DNA of 64,000 bases from Eubacterium sp. (GCA_016292095.1 JAEFAB010000040.1:1-64000), one strand, 5' to 3'. Shown: positions 26,099 to 36,444, counted from the stretch's first letter. Translations and numbers: made by a program. Notes: generated from the letters alone by a model not told the origin.

Positions 26099-26947
26099 TT
26101 ACTGTTTATTTAATTCCACGCTGCGTAAGCAGTTTACCATTAACATTGTTACAGTCATTGGTCCAACACCACCCGGTACCGGTGTGATAGCAGAAGCCAC
26201 TCCGGATACTTCATCGAAGTCAACGTCTCCACAAAGTTTTCCGTCTTCATCACGGTCCATTCCTACGTCAATAACAACGGCTCCTTCTTTTACATAATCT
26301 GCTGTAACAAACTTTGCTTTTCCGATTGCAGCCACCAGGATATCTGCTCTCTTGGTTACTTCCTTTAAGTCTGCTGTTCTGGAATGTGCAATGGTTACTG
26401 TCGCATTTTCACGAAGCATTAACATTGCCATTGGCTTTCCTACAATATTACTTCTTCCGATTACAACACATTCTTTTCCTTCAATGTCGATCCCGGAACG
26501 CTTAATCATTTCAATAATTCCTGCCGGTGTACATGGAAGGAATGTATCTTCTCCGATTACCATCTTTCCAACATTTACCGGATGGAATCCATCCACATCC
26601 TTCTTCGGATCAATTGCCAAAAGGATTTTGCTTTCATCAATATGTTTTGGTAATGGAAGCTGAACAAGAATTCCGTTTACACTGCTGTCTTCGTTCAATT
26701 CTTTCACGGTGTTCAATAATTCTTCTTCTGTTGTTTCTTCCGGTAACGCCAAAGTTCTTGAGGTTACACCAATGTATTCGCAGGCTCTTTCTTTGTTTCT
26801 TACATACACTGCAGATGCCGGGTCGTTTCCAACCTTTACCACTGCCATTGTTATTTCAATTCCCTGCTCTTTGTAAGCGCTAACCTGCTTTTTCAATTCG
26901 TCCTTAATCTGCAATGAGATTGCTTTTCCGTCAATAATCTTTGCCAT
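26099..26947 (-). CDS. folD: Methylenetetrahydrofolate dehydrogenase/cyclohydrolase FolD
   Basis: Bifunctional NADP enzyme interconverting 5,10-methylene-, methenyl- and 10-formyl-THF. Visible are the substrate-site [14 protein letters not shown] (Tyr and Lys), [32 protein letters not shown] and [14 protein letters not shown]. At 282 aa it is typical. It follows fhs by 17 nt, so both one-carbon enzymes are co-expressed. Confidence 0.97.
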   Translation of the reverse strand: MAKIIDGKAISLQIKDELKKQVSAYKEQGIEITMAVVKVGNDPASAVYVRNKERACEYIGVTSRTLALPEETTEEELLNTVKELNEDSSVNGILVQLPLPKHIDESKILLAIDPKKDVDGFHPVNVGKMVIGEDTFLPCTPAGIIEMIKRSGIDIEGKECVVIGRSNIVGKPMAMLMLRENATVTIAHSRTADLKEVTKRADILVAAIGKAKFVTADYVKEGAVVIDVGMDRDEDGKLCGDVDFDEVSGVASAITPVPGGVGPMTVTMLMVNCLRSVELNKQ

Positions 26948-26964
26948 CTTTTTTCTCTCCTTCT

Positions 26965-28635
26965 TTAGAATAATCCGGTAATCTTGCCGTCATCTGTCAA
27001 GTCAATTCCGAAAGCAGCCGGGCTCTTTGAAAGACCTGGCATAGTCATAATGCTTCCTGTAATTGCTACAACGAATCCTGCACCTGCCGAAATATATACT
27101 TCGCGGATATTGATGGTAAATCCGGTTGGACGTCCTAATTTCTTCATGTCGTCAGACAATGAATACTGTGTTTTCGCCATACATACCGGGTATTCACCAT
27201 AGCCCATATCCTCAATTTTCTTGATTGCTGTTTCAGCTTCCGGTGAATAAGTTACACCGTCTGCTCCGTAAATTTCTTTTGCTACTGTTTCGATTTTTTC
27301 CTTAATGGATAACTCATCACTATAAAGCGGTGCAAAGTTGGATGGCTTTGTTTCAATGGTTTCGATAACTTTTTCTGCCAATGCGATTCCGCCTTCTCCA
27401 CCTTTTGCCCAAACTTCTGCCAAAGCAAATTCACAGTTTCTTTCTTCACAGAAGTTTTTGATGAATTCATATTCTGCATCCGTATCTGTGATGAACTGGT
27501 TCAGTGTTACAACAACAGGAACACCAAACTTCTGAAGATTTTCAATATGCTTTTCAAGGTTTACAATTCCCTTTGCCAAAGCTTCCAGATTTTCTTCGGA
27601 AAGATTTTCCTTTGCTACGCCACCGTTATATTTTAATGCACGAACGGTTGCTACCAAAACAACACAATCCGGTTTTAAACCTGCTTTTCTACACTTGATA
27701 TCCAGGAATTTTTCTGCTCCCAGATCCGCACCGAATCCGGCTTCTGTAATAACATAATCAGCCATCTTTAATGCTGTTTTTGTTGCTTTTACAGAGTTAC
27801 ATCCGTGCGCGATATTTGCAAACGGTCCACCGTGAACCAATGCCGGTGTATGTTCTAATGTCTGAATCAGGTTTGGCTTCATGGCATCTTTTAATAAAGC
27901 CGCCATAGAACCTACTGCCTTAATATCTTTTGCAGTAACCGGCTGTCCGTCATAAGTATATGCCAAAATAATTTTTCCAAGTCTGTCCTTTAAGTCCGCA
28001 TAATCTGTTGCAAGACAAAGGATTGCCATAATTTCAGATGCAACGGTAATTACAAAATGATCTTCTCTTACCACACCGTCAACTTTTCTTCCCAAACCAA
28101 CAATGATATTTCTAAGGACGCGGTCATTAATGTCCACACATCGTTTCCAAACAACCTGATTTGGGTCGATGTTTAATTCATTGCCCTGCTGGATGGAATT
28201 GTCAAGCATTGCTGCGCAAAGATTGTTTGCTGCTGTAATGGCATGAAAATCTCCTGTAAAGTGAAGGTTCAAATCTTCCATTGGTACAACCTGTGCGTAT
28301 CCGCCACCTGCAGCACCACCTTTGATTCCGAAACATGGTCCGAGAGACGGTTCTCTTAAAGCGATAACTGCTTTTTTATCCAATTTTCCAAATGCTTCTC
28401 CAAGACCTACGGTTACGGTTGTTTTACCTTCTCCTGCCGGTGTTGGGTTGATTGCTGTAACAAGAATCAATTTTCCGTCCGGACGGTCCTTGATGGTTTC
28501 GAAATATTCATTGGAGATTTTTGCTTTATACTTTCCGTATAATTCCAAATCGTCCTCTGTTAATCCCAATCCTGCTGCTACTTCTTTAATCGGTTTAATT
28601 ACCGCTTCCTGTGCAATTTCAATATCAGTCTTCAT
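26965..28635 (-). CDS. fhs: Formate--tetrahydrofolate ligase
   Basis: ATP-dependent ligase making 10-formyl-THF from formate. The P-loop-like [47 protein letters not shown] and PGLSKSPAA signatures are clear. At 556 aa it is the standard length. Its ATG overlaps the ftsK 3' end by 11 nt and its GGAGGAG Shine-Dalgarno lies inside ftsK. Confidence 0.98.
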   Translation of the reverse strand: MKTDIEIAQEAVIKPIKEVAAGLGLTEDDLELYGKYKAKISNEYFETIKDRPDGKLILVTAINPTPAGEGKTTVTVGLGEAFGKLDKKAVIALREPSLGPCFGIKGGAAGGGYAQVVPMEDLNLHFTGDFHAITAANNLCAAMLDNSIQQGNELNIDPNQVVWKRCVDINDRVLRNIIVGLGRKVDGVVREDHFVITVASEIMAILCLATDYADLKDRLGKIILAYTYDGQPVTAKDIKAVGSMAALLKDAMKPNLIQTLEHTPALVHGGPFANIAHGCNSVKATKTALKMADYVITEAGFGADLGAEKFLDIKCRKAGLKPDCVVLVATVRALKYNGGVAKENLSEENLEALAKGIVNLEKHIENLQKFGVPVVVTLNQFITDTDAEYEFIKNFCEERNCEFALAEVWAKGGEGGIALAEKVIETIETKPSNFAPLYSDELSIKEKIETVAKEIYGADGVTYSPEAETAIKKIEDMGYGEYPVCMAKTQYSLSDDMKKLGRPTGFTINIREVYISAGAGFVVAITGSIMTMPGLSKSPAAFGIDLTDDGKITGLF

Positions 28636-31231
28636 TAATAACTCCTCCTTGTACTATGCCTTCGAATTCTTCCATGCTCATAATGACTTTACGTGGTTTA
28701 TTGACTTCTTCCTGTCCCACAACTCCCGCATCATAGAGCTGTTCCATCACTCTGGCTGCTCTGTTAAAGCCTACCTTAAACTGTCGCTGTATCATACTTG
28801 TGGAGCCCTTTTGCTTTTCAATACAAAGGCGTCCTGCCTCTGCAAAAATCGGGTCTCTCTCATCCCCTCCACCGGTTGAAGCTTCTTGGTCACTCACCAG
28901 TTTTGCATCAATAGATGTATCATATTCTGCTTCACCACTGTGGTCTATGATATAACGCACGGTTTCTGCAATTTCCCCTTCAGAAACATATGCGCCCTGT
29001 AATCTCACCGGTTTTACGTAGCCTGCCGGATAAAACAACATATCTCCGTTTCCCAGCAGTTTTTCTGCTCCATACATATCAATAATTGTTCTGGAGTCTG
29101 TACCGGATGCTACCGTCAATGCGACTCTGGATGGAATGTTTGCCTTAATCAGACCGGTAATTACATCTACCGAAGGTCTCTGGGTCGCAATCACCATATG
29201 GATTCCCGCTGCTCGCGCCAGCTGTGCCAAACGGCAAATTGCTTCTTCCACCTCTTTTGCTGCAACCATCATCAAATCTGCCAACTCGTCTATGATAATC
29301 AGAATCTGTGGCAATTTCTCCGGTGCTTCTCCATCTGCCGGATAATCTCCGTTTTCCACTTTCGCATTGTAACTTCCAATGTCTTTTGCTCCGATGCCGG
29401 CAAACTTTTTATAACGGGCGGTCATTTCCGCAACTGCCCAGTTCAAAATTCCTGCCGCTTTTTTCGGATCTGTTACCACATCATAAAGTAAATGTGGAAT
29501 TTTATTATATACCTGAAATTCTACAACTTTCGGATCAATTACAATCAACCGGACTTCATCCGGTGTACTTCTGTAAAGGATACTCATTAAAATAGAATTT
29601 GTAAATACCGATTTTCCCGAACCGGTGGTTCCTGCAATCAACATATGTGGCATCTTGGCAATATCCGCCACCACAACGCGTCCTGCAATATCCTTTCCTG
29701 CCGGAAACGCCAGTTTTGATTTATGATTTTTCAAATCCGGCGAATTCAGTAATTCTTTCAAATAAACCGGATCTCTTCCTTCATTCGGAATTTCAATACC
29801 AACGGCTGCCTTACCCGGAATCGGTGCTTCAATTCGAATGTCTGCCGCCGCCATATTGAGTTTAATATCATCCGTCAGTCCGGTAATACGGCTGACCTTA
29901 GTTCCCATTTCCGGCTGTAATTCATATCTTGTAACCGATGGTCCTTTGCTGACATTGGTCACTTCCACGTTAACACCAAAGTTTGCCAGAACCTGTTTTA
30001 ACTTATTGGCTGTTGCCATCAGTTCCGCTTTGGTCGTTCCGCTTTTTCCACCCGGATTATCTTTCAGTAATGTATACGGTGGTTTTTTATAAACCGCCTT
30101 TTTCTTTGTTGGTGCAATAATCTTGCCTTCGCTGGAGGCTCTCTTCTGAACATCCGTGACAGCCTCCGGTGTCACCTGACCGTCCACGGAACTGTCTGTT
30201 GAAGCACTGCCACCCATTCCGTAAGGTTTTCTGTTCATTGTCGCTTTTGCTTCTTCGCTGACAATGATTCGTTCTTTCGGCCGGAACTCTCCGTCTGTGG
30301 CGTGTTCCGAAGCCTTCGGTTCTTCACTGACGCCCTGGATTTCCATCTGTTTGCCCGGTTTCTTTTCATCGTATGTATATATTTTCGGATCCTGTACCGG
30401 AATTTCTTCCGTCACGTCATCGAACCCTTCAATATGAATTTCATGAACTTCCTGCAAGGAATCTTTCTTTCGTTCTCCTGCCTTTTGCTCCGGTTTGATT
30501 GTGGTATCGCCAAAATCAACGCCAACCACACGGGTTCGTTGTCTTGCCAATCGTTTCTCTTCCCGTTTTTTCTCCCGTAGCAACTGATTTTCTTCTCTGC
30601 GGTAAGCTGCTTCTTCTTTCACATTTTCGTAAGCATTCTGTCCTTTATCCTTGATACCTTCCATCAAAGACTTCTCTGTCAGCACAACAACACAGATGAC
30701 AAAAAGAATGATTACTAAAATGTACGCTCCGACAATTCCCAGTCCTTTACAAAACGTGGTTCCCAGAGCGGCGCCAAACCAACCGCCGCCAAAAGTTCCG
30801 GCGGAAGCCTCCTTATAAAAGAAGGACAACGGATTGTCAGCGTTCCCGTAAGAAATCAAATGAAATACCACGCCGAAGTTAAAGAACAAAAGGGTTAATG
30901 TGGATAATTTCACCACCAGCTTACTGCCCACTTCGTTTAATGCCACAAAGCCAACTACAGTAACCAGCAGAATTGGGAATACATATCCCATGGTACCGAA
31001 CAATCCTAACATGATATTTCGGAGTACGGTTCCCACATAACCACAAATGCCAAAGTTACTCAAAAACAGAAACAGGGAAGCTGCGATAAAAATCCAAACG
31101 GTCACTTCTGCCTGAAGTTTTTTCTGACGAGCGATTTCTGCCTTCGTCTTTCTTCTTCCTGTTCCTTTTTTTGCACTGCTTTTCTTTGTATTCGATTTTT
31201 TGGCTCCACTTTTCTTTTTTGTATTCGCCAA
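28625..31231 (-). CDS. ftsK: DNA translocase FtsK/SpoIIIE
   Basis: Membrane-anchored hexameric motor that moves chromosomal DNA through the closing septum. It has a very basic N-terminus (many K and S), four membrane helices (roughly residues 45-195), a charged linker (about 200-400), a RecA-like motor with Walker [15 protein letters not shown] and Walker [12 protein letters not shown], and a C-terminal winged helix gamma domain ([15 protein letters not shown]) for KOPS/SRS recognition. The start is uncertain: TTG at 31231 has GAGGTG 6 nt upstream and is preferred over GTG at 31240. It follows uppP closely. Confidence 0.95.
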   Translation of the reverse strand: MANTKKKSGAKKSNTKKSSAKKGTGRRKTKAEIARQKKLQAEVTVWIFIAASLFLFLSNFGICGYVGTVLRNIMLGLFGTMGYVFPILLVTVVGFVALNEVGSKLVVKLSTLTLLFFNFGVVFHLISYGNADNPLSFFYKEASAGTFGGGWFGAALGTTFCKGLGIVGAYILVIILFVICVVVLTEKSLMEGIKDKGQNAYENVKEEAAYRREENQLLREKKREEKRLARQRTRVVGVDFGDTTIKPEQKAGERKKDSLQEVHEIHIEGFDDVTEEIPVQDPKIYTYDEKKPGKQMEIQGVSEEPKASEHATDGEFRPKERIIVSEEAKATMNRKPYGMGGSASTDSSVDGQVTPEAVTDVQKRASSEGKIIAPTKKKAVYKKPPYTLLKDNPGGKSGTTKAELMATANKLKQVLANFGVNVEVTNVSKGPSVTRYELQPEMGTKVSRITGLTDDIKLNMAAADIRIEAPIPGKAAVGIEIPNEGRDPVYLKELLNSPDLKNHKSKLAFPAGKDIAGRVVVADIAKMPHMLIAGTTGSGKSVFTNSILMSILYRSTPDEVRLIVIDPKVVEFQVYNKIPHLLYDVVTDPKKAAGILNWAVAEMTARYKKFAGIGAKDIGSYNAKVENGDYPADGEAPEKLPQILIIIDELADLMMVAAKEVEEAICRLAQLARAAGIHMVIATQRPSVDVITGLIKANIPSRVALTVASGTDSRTIIDMYGAEKLLGNGDMLFYPAGYVKPVRLQGAYVSEGEIAETVRYIIDHSGEAEYDTSIDAKLVSDQEASTGGGDERDPIFAEAGRLCIEKQKGSTSMIQRQFKVGFNRAARVMEQLYDAGVVGQEEVNKPRKVIMSMEEFEGIVQGGVINED

Positions 31232-31253
31232 TTTCTTCACCTCAATATCTATA

Positions 31254-32126
31254 CTACTTCACAACAAATGATCCGATAATTGCAATCAATCCCACAACTG
31301 CACAGTAATAAGAAAAGTATTTAAATTTCTTATTGCGCACAATAACTAACATCGTCTTGATACAAACGTATCCCACAATTGCCGCCATAATGGCACCTGC
31401 CACATATCCCAATGCATTGTTTGCCGCCATATCATCTCTCATATCAGGGATTTTAATGATTGCCGCTCCGATAATTGCCGGAATGGACATAATGAAAGAA
31501 TACTTCACTGCAAAATCTCTTTTCAGTCCGCAAAGCAAGCCTGCAGTAATTGTGGTTCCTGACCGGGACAGACCCGGCAGTGTTGCAATCCCCTGACAAA
31601 CACCCATAAAAGCAGCGTTTGCATAAGTTGTTTTCTTTGGTGTTTTATCTCCGTCTTCAATCTGGTCGGAAACAAACAGTAATACTGCTGTTACCAGCAA
31701 GCAGATTCCCGGAATCATTAATGAAGTCGCTGCATCATCAATGAGCTTTTCTCCCATAATTCCCAAAATTCCTGTCGGAATCGTAGAAACGATTACCAAC
31801 ATTGCAAATTTTCTGTACGAAGAATTGATCACTTTTCGATAGGTTGGTTCTGTATTATTTCTTTTGCTCTCAATGAGCTGGAAAAGATTATGAAAAGAAT
31901 CTGCTATAATTCCGATTCCGTTCTGAATCAGTTTTGAAATATCTTTCCAATAGACGATGAACACCGCTACCAGTGTTCCAATATGTAAAAAAACATCAAA
32001 CGATGTTCCAACATCTCCCATGCCAAAAAGTTTCTTTGCTATTGCTAAATGTCCGGAACTGCTAATCGGCAAAAACTCTGTTGCCCCCTGTATCATTCCC
32101 AACAAAATCGCTTTAAATAAACTCAT
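31254..32126 (-). CDS. uppP: Undecaprenyl-diphosphate phosphatase UppP (BacA)
   Basis: Membrane phosphatase recycling the lipid carrier of wall synthesis; in other species it gives bacitracin tolerance. The two signatures GATEFLPISSSGHL (about 14-27) and PGLSRSGTTI are visible within a protein of seven or eight helices. At 290 aa it is slightly long, due to a loop around residues 75-100. AGGAG precedes the ATG. It has its own promoter. Confidence 0.97.
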   Translation of the reverse strand: MSLFKAILLGMIQGATEFLPISSSGHLAIAKKLFGMGDVGTSFDVFLHIGTLVAVFIVYWKDISKLIQNGIGIIADSFHNLFQLIESKRNNTEPTYRKVINSSYRKFAMLVIVSTIPTGILGIMGEKLIDDAATSLMIPGICLLVTAVLLFVSDQIEDGDKTPKKTTYANAAFMGVCQGIATLPGLSRSGTTITAGLLCGLKRDFAVKYSFIMSIPAIIGAAIIKIPDMRDDMAANNALGYVAGAIMAAIVGYVCIKTMLVIVRNKKFKYFSYYCAVVGLIAIIGSFVVK

Positions 32127-32166
32127 GCTGTTCTCCTATCTTTTTCGATGACCATAGTTACTTGTT

Positions 32167-32195
32167 ATTTTACTATTTTTTCGAGATTTATTCAA
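32167..32195 (-). promoter_or_regulatory. Sigma-A-type promoter of uppP-ftsK-fhs-folD
   Basis: TTGAAT (32195-32190) and TAAAAT (32172-32167) on the minus strand are 17 nt apart, about 40 nt upstream of the uppP start. Confidence 0.65.
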
Positions 32196-32239
32196 GGAAA
32201 ACAGCAAATATGAATGTCCAATCTTTTCAGGAAAAATCC

Positions 32240-32875
32240 CTATTCTCTAATCATTTTATACAATTTTTCCAGTGCTTCTTTCAGGCTTCCGATTTCATTG
32301 ACAATTCCTTCCTTTACCGCCTGTTCTCCCACCAGAATGCTCCCCACATCTTTTGTCATAATTTCCGTTGCATTCATCAGTTCCGTAAAACGCTCTTTAG
32401 ATATTTCACAATGCTTTGTCACAAAGGTATTGATTCGCTCCTGAATCTTCCGAAAATAATTGTAGGTTTGAGCCACCCCGATAAACGTTCCATCCATCCG
32501 CACCGGATGAATTACCATAGTTCCCGTTTCCACAATAAAGGAATAGTCTGCTGCTACCGCCAAGGGAATTCCGATGGAATGACTCCCTCCCAGCACAAGA
32601 GAAACCGTCGGCTTACTCAGTCCTGCAATCATTTCTGCAATTGCCAGGCCACATTCCACATCTCCTCCCACAGTATTAATGATAATGAGTACTCCTTCGA
32701 TTTCTTCATCATCTTCAATTTTCGCTAACAGAGGAAGCAGATGTTCATATTTGGTTGCCTTCATTCCCGAGGCTAATTGTTCATGTCCTTCCACTTCTCC
32801 GATAATACTGATTAGATGAATATTCTCTCCTTTGTGGGTCAGTTCTTCCTGCCCGTATTCTTTAATTTGATCCAT
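32240..32875 (-). CDS. ClpP/crotonase-fold serine protease-like protein (TepA family)
   Basis: A ClpP-fold protein resembling Bacillus TepA (YmfB). It has the oxyanion-type NTVGGDVECG region, a GGSHSIGIPLA nucleophile loop (S100), HP at H123 in GTMVIHPVRM, and an Asp in the TKDVGS segment (about 176), consistent with a Ser-His-Asp triad. There is no signal peptide, so it is probably cytoplasmic. I start it at 32875 (211 aa), where the GGAGG lies 6 nt upstream; a reading-frame extension of 13 codons crosses a hairpin and is rejected. It follows hisA on the same strand. Substrate unknown. Confidence 0.85.
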   Translation of the reverse strand: MDQIKEYGQEELTHKGENIHLISIIGEVEGHEQLASGMKATKYEHLLPLLAKIEDDEEIEGVLIIINTVGGDVECGLAIAEMIAGLSKPTVSLVLGGSHSIGIPLAVAADYSFIVETGTMVIHPVRMDGTFIGVAQTYNYFRKIQERINTFVTKHCEISKERFTELMNATEIMTKDVGSILVGEQAVKEGIVNEIGSLKEALEKLYKMIRE

Positions 32876-32911
32876 AAAAAACCTCCATACCGGATAGTAT
32901 GGAGGTTTTTT
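32876..32911 (-). terminator. Perfect hairpin ending at the TepA-like start codon; 3' arm is its Shine-Dalgarno
   Basis: Arms at 32876-32890 and 32897-32911 are a perfect 15-bp inverted repeat with a 6-nt loop. Read on the minus strand it is CCTCCATAC, loop, GTATGGAGG, then six T, then the ATG of the ClpP-like gene. It therefore looks like an intrinsic terminator for hisA transcription while the GGAGG in its 3' arm is the only Shine-Dalgarno for the next gene. Confidence 0.8.
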
Positions 32912-32974
32912 CACTTTTCATTCTTACCTGAACGCATAGAGTTTCGCTTTTTTTATTTATTCTATGCATTTCAC

Positions 32975-33745
32975 CTAGCGAACGGTCTTCACCATGTCGT
33001 ATGCAAGTTTTCCGCCAAACAAATCTAATGCACTTCCAATGGTGAAATCCAGTTTTCTGTCACACAACTCACCAAAGCGTTCAATCTGTTCCATGGAAGC
33101 AATTCCACCGGCGTAGGTAATGGCATTTCCGTCATACTTTGCCAACAGTTTTACCAGTTCTTCTTCCATGCCGGCTCCCATACCTTCTACATCCACTCCG
33201 TGAACCAGGAATTCATCACAATAATCCGCCAGTTTTTCCAACATTTCCACAGATACTTTTTCCTCTGTGAATTTTTGCCAGCGGTCCGTAACAATATAGT
33301 AATCATCATCTTTTTTTCTGCAACTAAGGTCCAGTACAATATGTTCTTTTCCCACTGCATTCTTCAGTTTTTCCAAATTTTCGTAATCCACTTTTCCGTC
33401 TTTAAAAACGAAAGAGGTTACAATTACATGAGAAGCTCCTTCTTCAATGAATTCCTTTGCATTTCCATCATTGATGCCACCACCAATCTGCATTCCACCC
33501 GGATATGCTTTCAATGCACTGACTGCCTGTTTCTTTGTTGCTTCAAAGTACTCGGAATCTTTATGATTCAAAATAATGATGTGGCCACCGGTCAATCCAT
33601 CCGTCTGATACAATTTTGCAAAATCTTCCGCCTTCCGTTCCGAAACAAAATTTTCCTTTGCCTGGTTTCCTTCATCTTTCAAACTTCCGCCAACCAGCTG
33701 TTTCACTTTTCCATTATGGATATCAATACATGGTCTAAACTTCAT
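32975..33745 (-). CDS. hisA: HisA of the eukaryotic (yeast His6-like) type: ProFAR isomerase
   Basis: TIM-barrel isomerase of histidine synthesis acting on phosphoribosylformimino-AICAR-phosphate. The protein has features of the eukaryotic branch as I remember yeast His6, and not those of ordinary bacterial HisA. These are CIDIHNGKVKQLVGG, NFVSER, MQIGGGIND, VIVTSFVF, LDLSCRKKDD, DRWQKFT, FLVHGVDVEGMGAGM, TYAGGIASM and FTIGSALDLFGG. At 256 aa it is longer than usual bacterial HisA (about 240). ATG at 33745 follows AGGAG by 8 nt. No other his gene is nearby; it lies downstream of metY behind a terminator. Confidence 0.88.
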   Translation of the reverse strand: MKFRPCIDIHNGKVKQLVGGSLKDEGNQAKENFVSERKAEDFAKLYQTDGLTGGHIIILNHKDSEYFEATKKQAVSALKAYPGGMQIGGGINDGNAKEFIEEGASHVIVTSFVFKDGKVDYENLEKLKNAVGKEHIVLDLSCRKKDDDYYIVTDRWQKFTEEKVSVEMLEKLADYCDEFLVHGVDVEGMGAGMEEELVKLLAKYDGNAITYAGGIASMEQIERFGELCDRKLDFTIGSALDLFGGKLAYDMVKTVR

Positions 33746-33765
33746 AATTATCACTCCTAAAAAGA

Positions 33766-33792
33766 TAAGCAGAAACGAATCATTTCTGCTTA
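33766..33792 (-). terminator. Intrinsic terminator of metY
   Basis: AAGCAGAAA (33767-33775) and TTTCTGCTT (33783-33791) form a 9-10 bp stem. On the minus strand ATCTTTTT follows and runs directly into the hisA Shine-Dalgarno. Confidence 0.8.
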
Positions 33793-33802
33793 CCTAAACC
33801 TT

Positions 33803-35086
33803 TTATTTTAATTTTGCAAATGCCTGTTCCAAATCTGCAATAATATCTTCTACATCTTCAATACCAACAGAGAAACGGATCAGGTCTGCAGGAATTCCTG
33901 CTGCTTCTAACTGTTCGTCTGTTAACTGTCTGTGTGTATGGCTTGCCGGATGCAATACACAAGAACGTGCATCAGCAACATGTGTTACCATAGCGATAAA
34001 TTCCAAAGAATCCATAAATTTGATTGATTCTTCACGACCGCCCTTAATTCCGAAACACATTACACCGCAAGTTCCGTCAGGCATATATTTCTGTGCTCTT
34101 TCGTAATACTTATTGCTCTTAAGACCCGGATAATTAACCCATGCAACATTTTCATTTGCTTCTAAGTATTCTGCTACCTTCTGAGCATTTTCACAATGTC
34201 TCTTCATACGAAGATGCAATGTTTCCAATCCAACATTTAATAAAAAGGCATTCATTGGTGACTGGATAGAACCAAGGTCTCTCATAATCTGAGTTGTTGC
34301 CTTTGTAATATATCCTGCTTTTCCAAATCTTTCACAGTAAATCAGTCCATGATAAGATTCATCCGGCTCTGTCATTCCAGGGAATTTATCAGCGTGTGCT
34401 GCCCAATCAAAGTTTCCGCTATCAACAATGGCACCACCTACAGCCATTGCGTGTCCATCCATATATTTTGTTGTAGAATGGGTAACGATGTCTGCACCGA
34501 ATTCAAACGGACGACAATTAATTGGTGTTGCAAAAGTATTATCAATAATCAAAGGCACACCATGCTTATGGGCCGCCTTGCTGAATTTTTCAAAATCAAA
34601 AACAACGCAGGATGGGTTTGAGATGGATTCACCAAACACACACTTTGTATTTTCTTTGAATTCTTTTTCCAAATCTTCTTCAGAAATTTCAGGGTCAACG
34701 AATGTTACATCAATTCCCATTTTCTTCATTGTGATTCCAAAGAGATTAAATGTTCCGCCGTATACGTTGGAAGAACAAATAAAGTGATCTCCTGTTTCAC
34801 AAATATTAAATACTGCATAGAAGTTTGCTGCCTGTCCGGAAGAGGTAAGCATTGCTGCCACTCCGCCTTCTAAATCACAGATTTTCTGTGCTACGGTATC
34901 ATTGGTTGGATTCTGTAAGCGGGTATAGAAATATCCGCTTGCTTCCAAATCAAATAATTTTCCCATCTGTTCCGATGTATCATACTTAAATGTTGTACTC
35001 TGATAAATTGGAAGAACTCTTGGCTCTCCGGTTTTCGGCTGCCATCCTCCCTGTACACAAATTGTTCCTTTGTTGTTCTTTGCCAT
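33803..35086 (-). CDS. metY: O-acetylhomoserine sulfhydrylase (Cys/Met metabolism PLP enzyme)
   Basis: PLP enzyme that makes homocysteine from O-acetylhomoserine and sulfide. Gamma-family motifs visible are YxR-type YFYTRLQNPT, SGQAANFY, SNVYGGTFNL, IDNTFATP and the PLP-lysine motif HSTTKYMDGHAMAVGG, and near the C-terminus HPASHTHRQL. At 427 aa it matches O-acetylhomoserine aminocarboxypropyltransferase better than cystathionine gamma-synthase (about 380). It is preceded by a small membrane protein gene and then by cysK, pointing to sulfide assimilation. Confidence 0.93.
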   Translation of the reverse strand: MAKNNKGTICVQGGWQPKTGEPRVLPIYQSTTFKYDTSEQMGKLFDLEASGYFYTRLQNPTNDTVAQKICDLEGGVAAMLTSSGQAANFYAVFNICETGDHFICSSNVYGGTFNLFGITMKKMGIDVTFVDPEISEEDLEKEFKENTKCVFGESISNPSCVVFDFEKFSKAAHKHGVPLIIDNTFATPINCRPFEFGADIVTHSTTKYMDGHAMAVGGAIVDSGNFDWAAHADKFPGMTEPDESYHGLIYCERFGKAGYITKATTQIMRDLGSIQSPMNAFLLNVGLETLHLRMKRHCENAQKVAEYLEANENVAWVNYPGLKSNKYYERAQKYMPDGTCGVMCFGIKGGREESIKFMDSLEFIAMVTHVADARSCVLHPASHTHRQLTDEQLEAAGIPADLIRFSVGIEDVEDIIADLEQAFAKLK

Positions 35087-35115
35087 TTTTCTGTCCTCTT
35101 CTTTCTAATTCATTT

Positions 35116-35325
35116 CTATTTTTCCGGTTTATAATCTTTCAGCAGGAAATGCGATGCGACGCTGCAAATTCCAAACAGCACCGCAATGGTAATGACCAGT
35201 GCCAGATAAACTTTAAACTTCACCAATGTCATTACAACACAGGTTACAAGAAAAAATAAAACTGCCAATACCGTACAAACTTTATTGAGAAACAGTCCGA
35301 TTTTGATTTTCTTTTCCTCTGTCAT
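35116..35325 (-). CDS. Small two-helix membrane protein, unknown function
   Basis: A 69 aa protein with two hydrophobic segments (about residues 14-33 and 36-58) and charged ends. I do not recognise a family. It has AAAGGAG 8 nt before its ATG and a predicted promoter upstream. It is followed 29 nt later by metY, so the two are probably co-transcribed. Confidence 0.7.
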   Translation of the reverse strand: MTEEKKIKIGLFLNKVCTVLAVLFFLVTCVVMTLVKFKVYLALVITIAVLFGICSVASHFLLKDYKPEK

Positions 35326-35370
35326 CTTTCCTTACTCCTTTAAAACCGATGAATATCATTTCCATTCCCT

Positions 35371-35399
35371 ATTTTACTTCAGGAAGCCATCCTTGACAA
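35371..35399 (-). promoter_or_regulatory. Promoter of the small membrane protein-metY unit
   Basis: TTGTCA (35399-35394) and TAAAAT (35376-35371) with 17-nt spacing on the minus strand, about 45 nt upstream of the small gene. Confidence 0.65.
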
Positions 35400-35406
35400 C
35401 TTGATT

Positions 35407-36336
35407 TTATTCATCAAACAATGGTGTTGAGAAATAACGTTCCGCTGTATCCGGCAATACCGTTACAACAGTCTTTCCTTTTCCGAGTTTTTTCGCCATC
35501 TTAAGTGCTGCTGCCACATTTGTCCCACTGGAAATCCCACACATCAGCCCTTCTTTTCGTGCCAAATCTCTGGCAGTCTGAATTGCCTCTTCATCTGTCA
35601 CAATATAAATATCATCATAAATCTGCTGGTCCAGAATTTCCGGAATAATTCCATCGCCAATTCCCATCTGAAGGTGGGTTCCAATATTCCCCCCTGCAAG
35701 AATTGCTGCATTTTCCGGTTCCACTGCCCAGATTAAGATGTCCGGATTCTGTGCTTTCAGCACCTTTCCGATTCCGGTAATAGTTCCTCCGGTACCAATT
35801 CCGGAACAGAAGCCATCAATCTGACCTTCTACCTGTTCCATGATTTCTAATCCGGTGTGATGCTTGTGTGCTTTAATATTATTCGGGTTTTCAAACTGCT
35901 GCGGCACAAACACATTCGGATTTTCTTCCGCCATTTTCAATGCGGTCTTCAGACAATTTTCAATACACTTTCCGATATCCCCATCATCATGAATAAGAAT
36001 TACTTCTGCCCCATAATGACGCACCAGTTTTCGACGTTCTTCACTGACAGAATCCGGCATAATGATAATTGTCTTATACCCTTTTACCGCACCTACCAAA
36101 GCCAGGCCAATTCCCTGATTTCCGCTGGTAGGTTCCACAATAATCGTATCCTGATTGATTTTCCCTTCTTTTTCTGCGGCTTTAATCATCTGCAGTGCAG
36201 TTCTTGTTTTAATGGAACCTCCCACATTGAGCCCTTCAAATTTTACCAATACTTCTGCAGAATCTTCCTCCACCATATGATTCAAGCGAACCATTGGAGT
36301 ATGTCCCACAAATTCCAAAACATTATTATAAATCAT
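35407..36336 (-). CDS. cysK: Cysteine synthase (O-acetylserine sulfhydrylase)-like PLP enzyme
   Basis: Fold-type II PLP enzyme making cysteine from O-acetylserine and sulfide. It shows GHTPMVRLNH, the PLP-lysine segment VGGSIKTR with K43, the substrate loop PTSGNQG (S/T-S-G-N), the phosphate loop GIGTGGTITG and ISSGTNVAAA. The lysine segment departs from the common NPxxSVKDR: Pro is Val and Asp is Thr. At 309 aa it is normal. ATG at 36336 has GGAG 6 nt upstream; an upstream in-frame TTG is rejected. A homologue acting on O-acetylhomoserine or another substrate cannot be excluded. Confidence 0.85.
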   Translation of the reverse strand: MIYNNVLEFVGHTPMVRLNHMVEEDSAEVLVKFEGLNVGGSIKTRTALQMIKAAEKEGKINQDTIIVEPTSGNQGIGLALVGAVKGYKTIIIMPDSVSEERRKLVRHYGAEVILIHDDGDIGKCIENCLKTALKMAEENPNVFVPQQFENPNNIKAHKHHTGLEIMEQVEGQIDGFCSGIGTGGTITGIGKVLKAQNPDILIWAVEPENAAILAGGNIGTHLQMGIGDGIIPEILDQQIYDDIYIVTDEEAIQTARDLARKEGLMCGISSGTNVAAALKMAKKLGKGKTVVTVLPDTAERYFSTPLFDE

Positions 36337-36391
36337 CTTAATCTCCAATCAATCAGCCACTTTCTGTCCGGGCTGAATTTTCACCTATGAC

Positions 36392-36421
36392 ATTATACAA
36401 AAAAGGTTCAATTCCTAGCAA
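36392..36421 (-). promoter_or_regulatory. Promoter of cysK
   Basis: TTGCTA (36421-36416) and a perfect TATAAT (36397-36392) with 18-nt spacing, about 55 nt upstream of the start. Confidence 0.65.
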
Positions 36422-36444
36422 GAAAATAGGATTTGTATGTTAGG

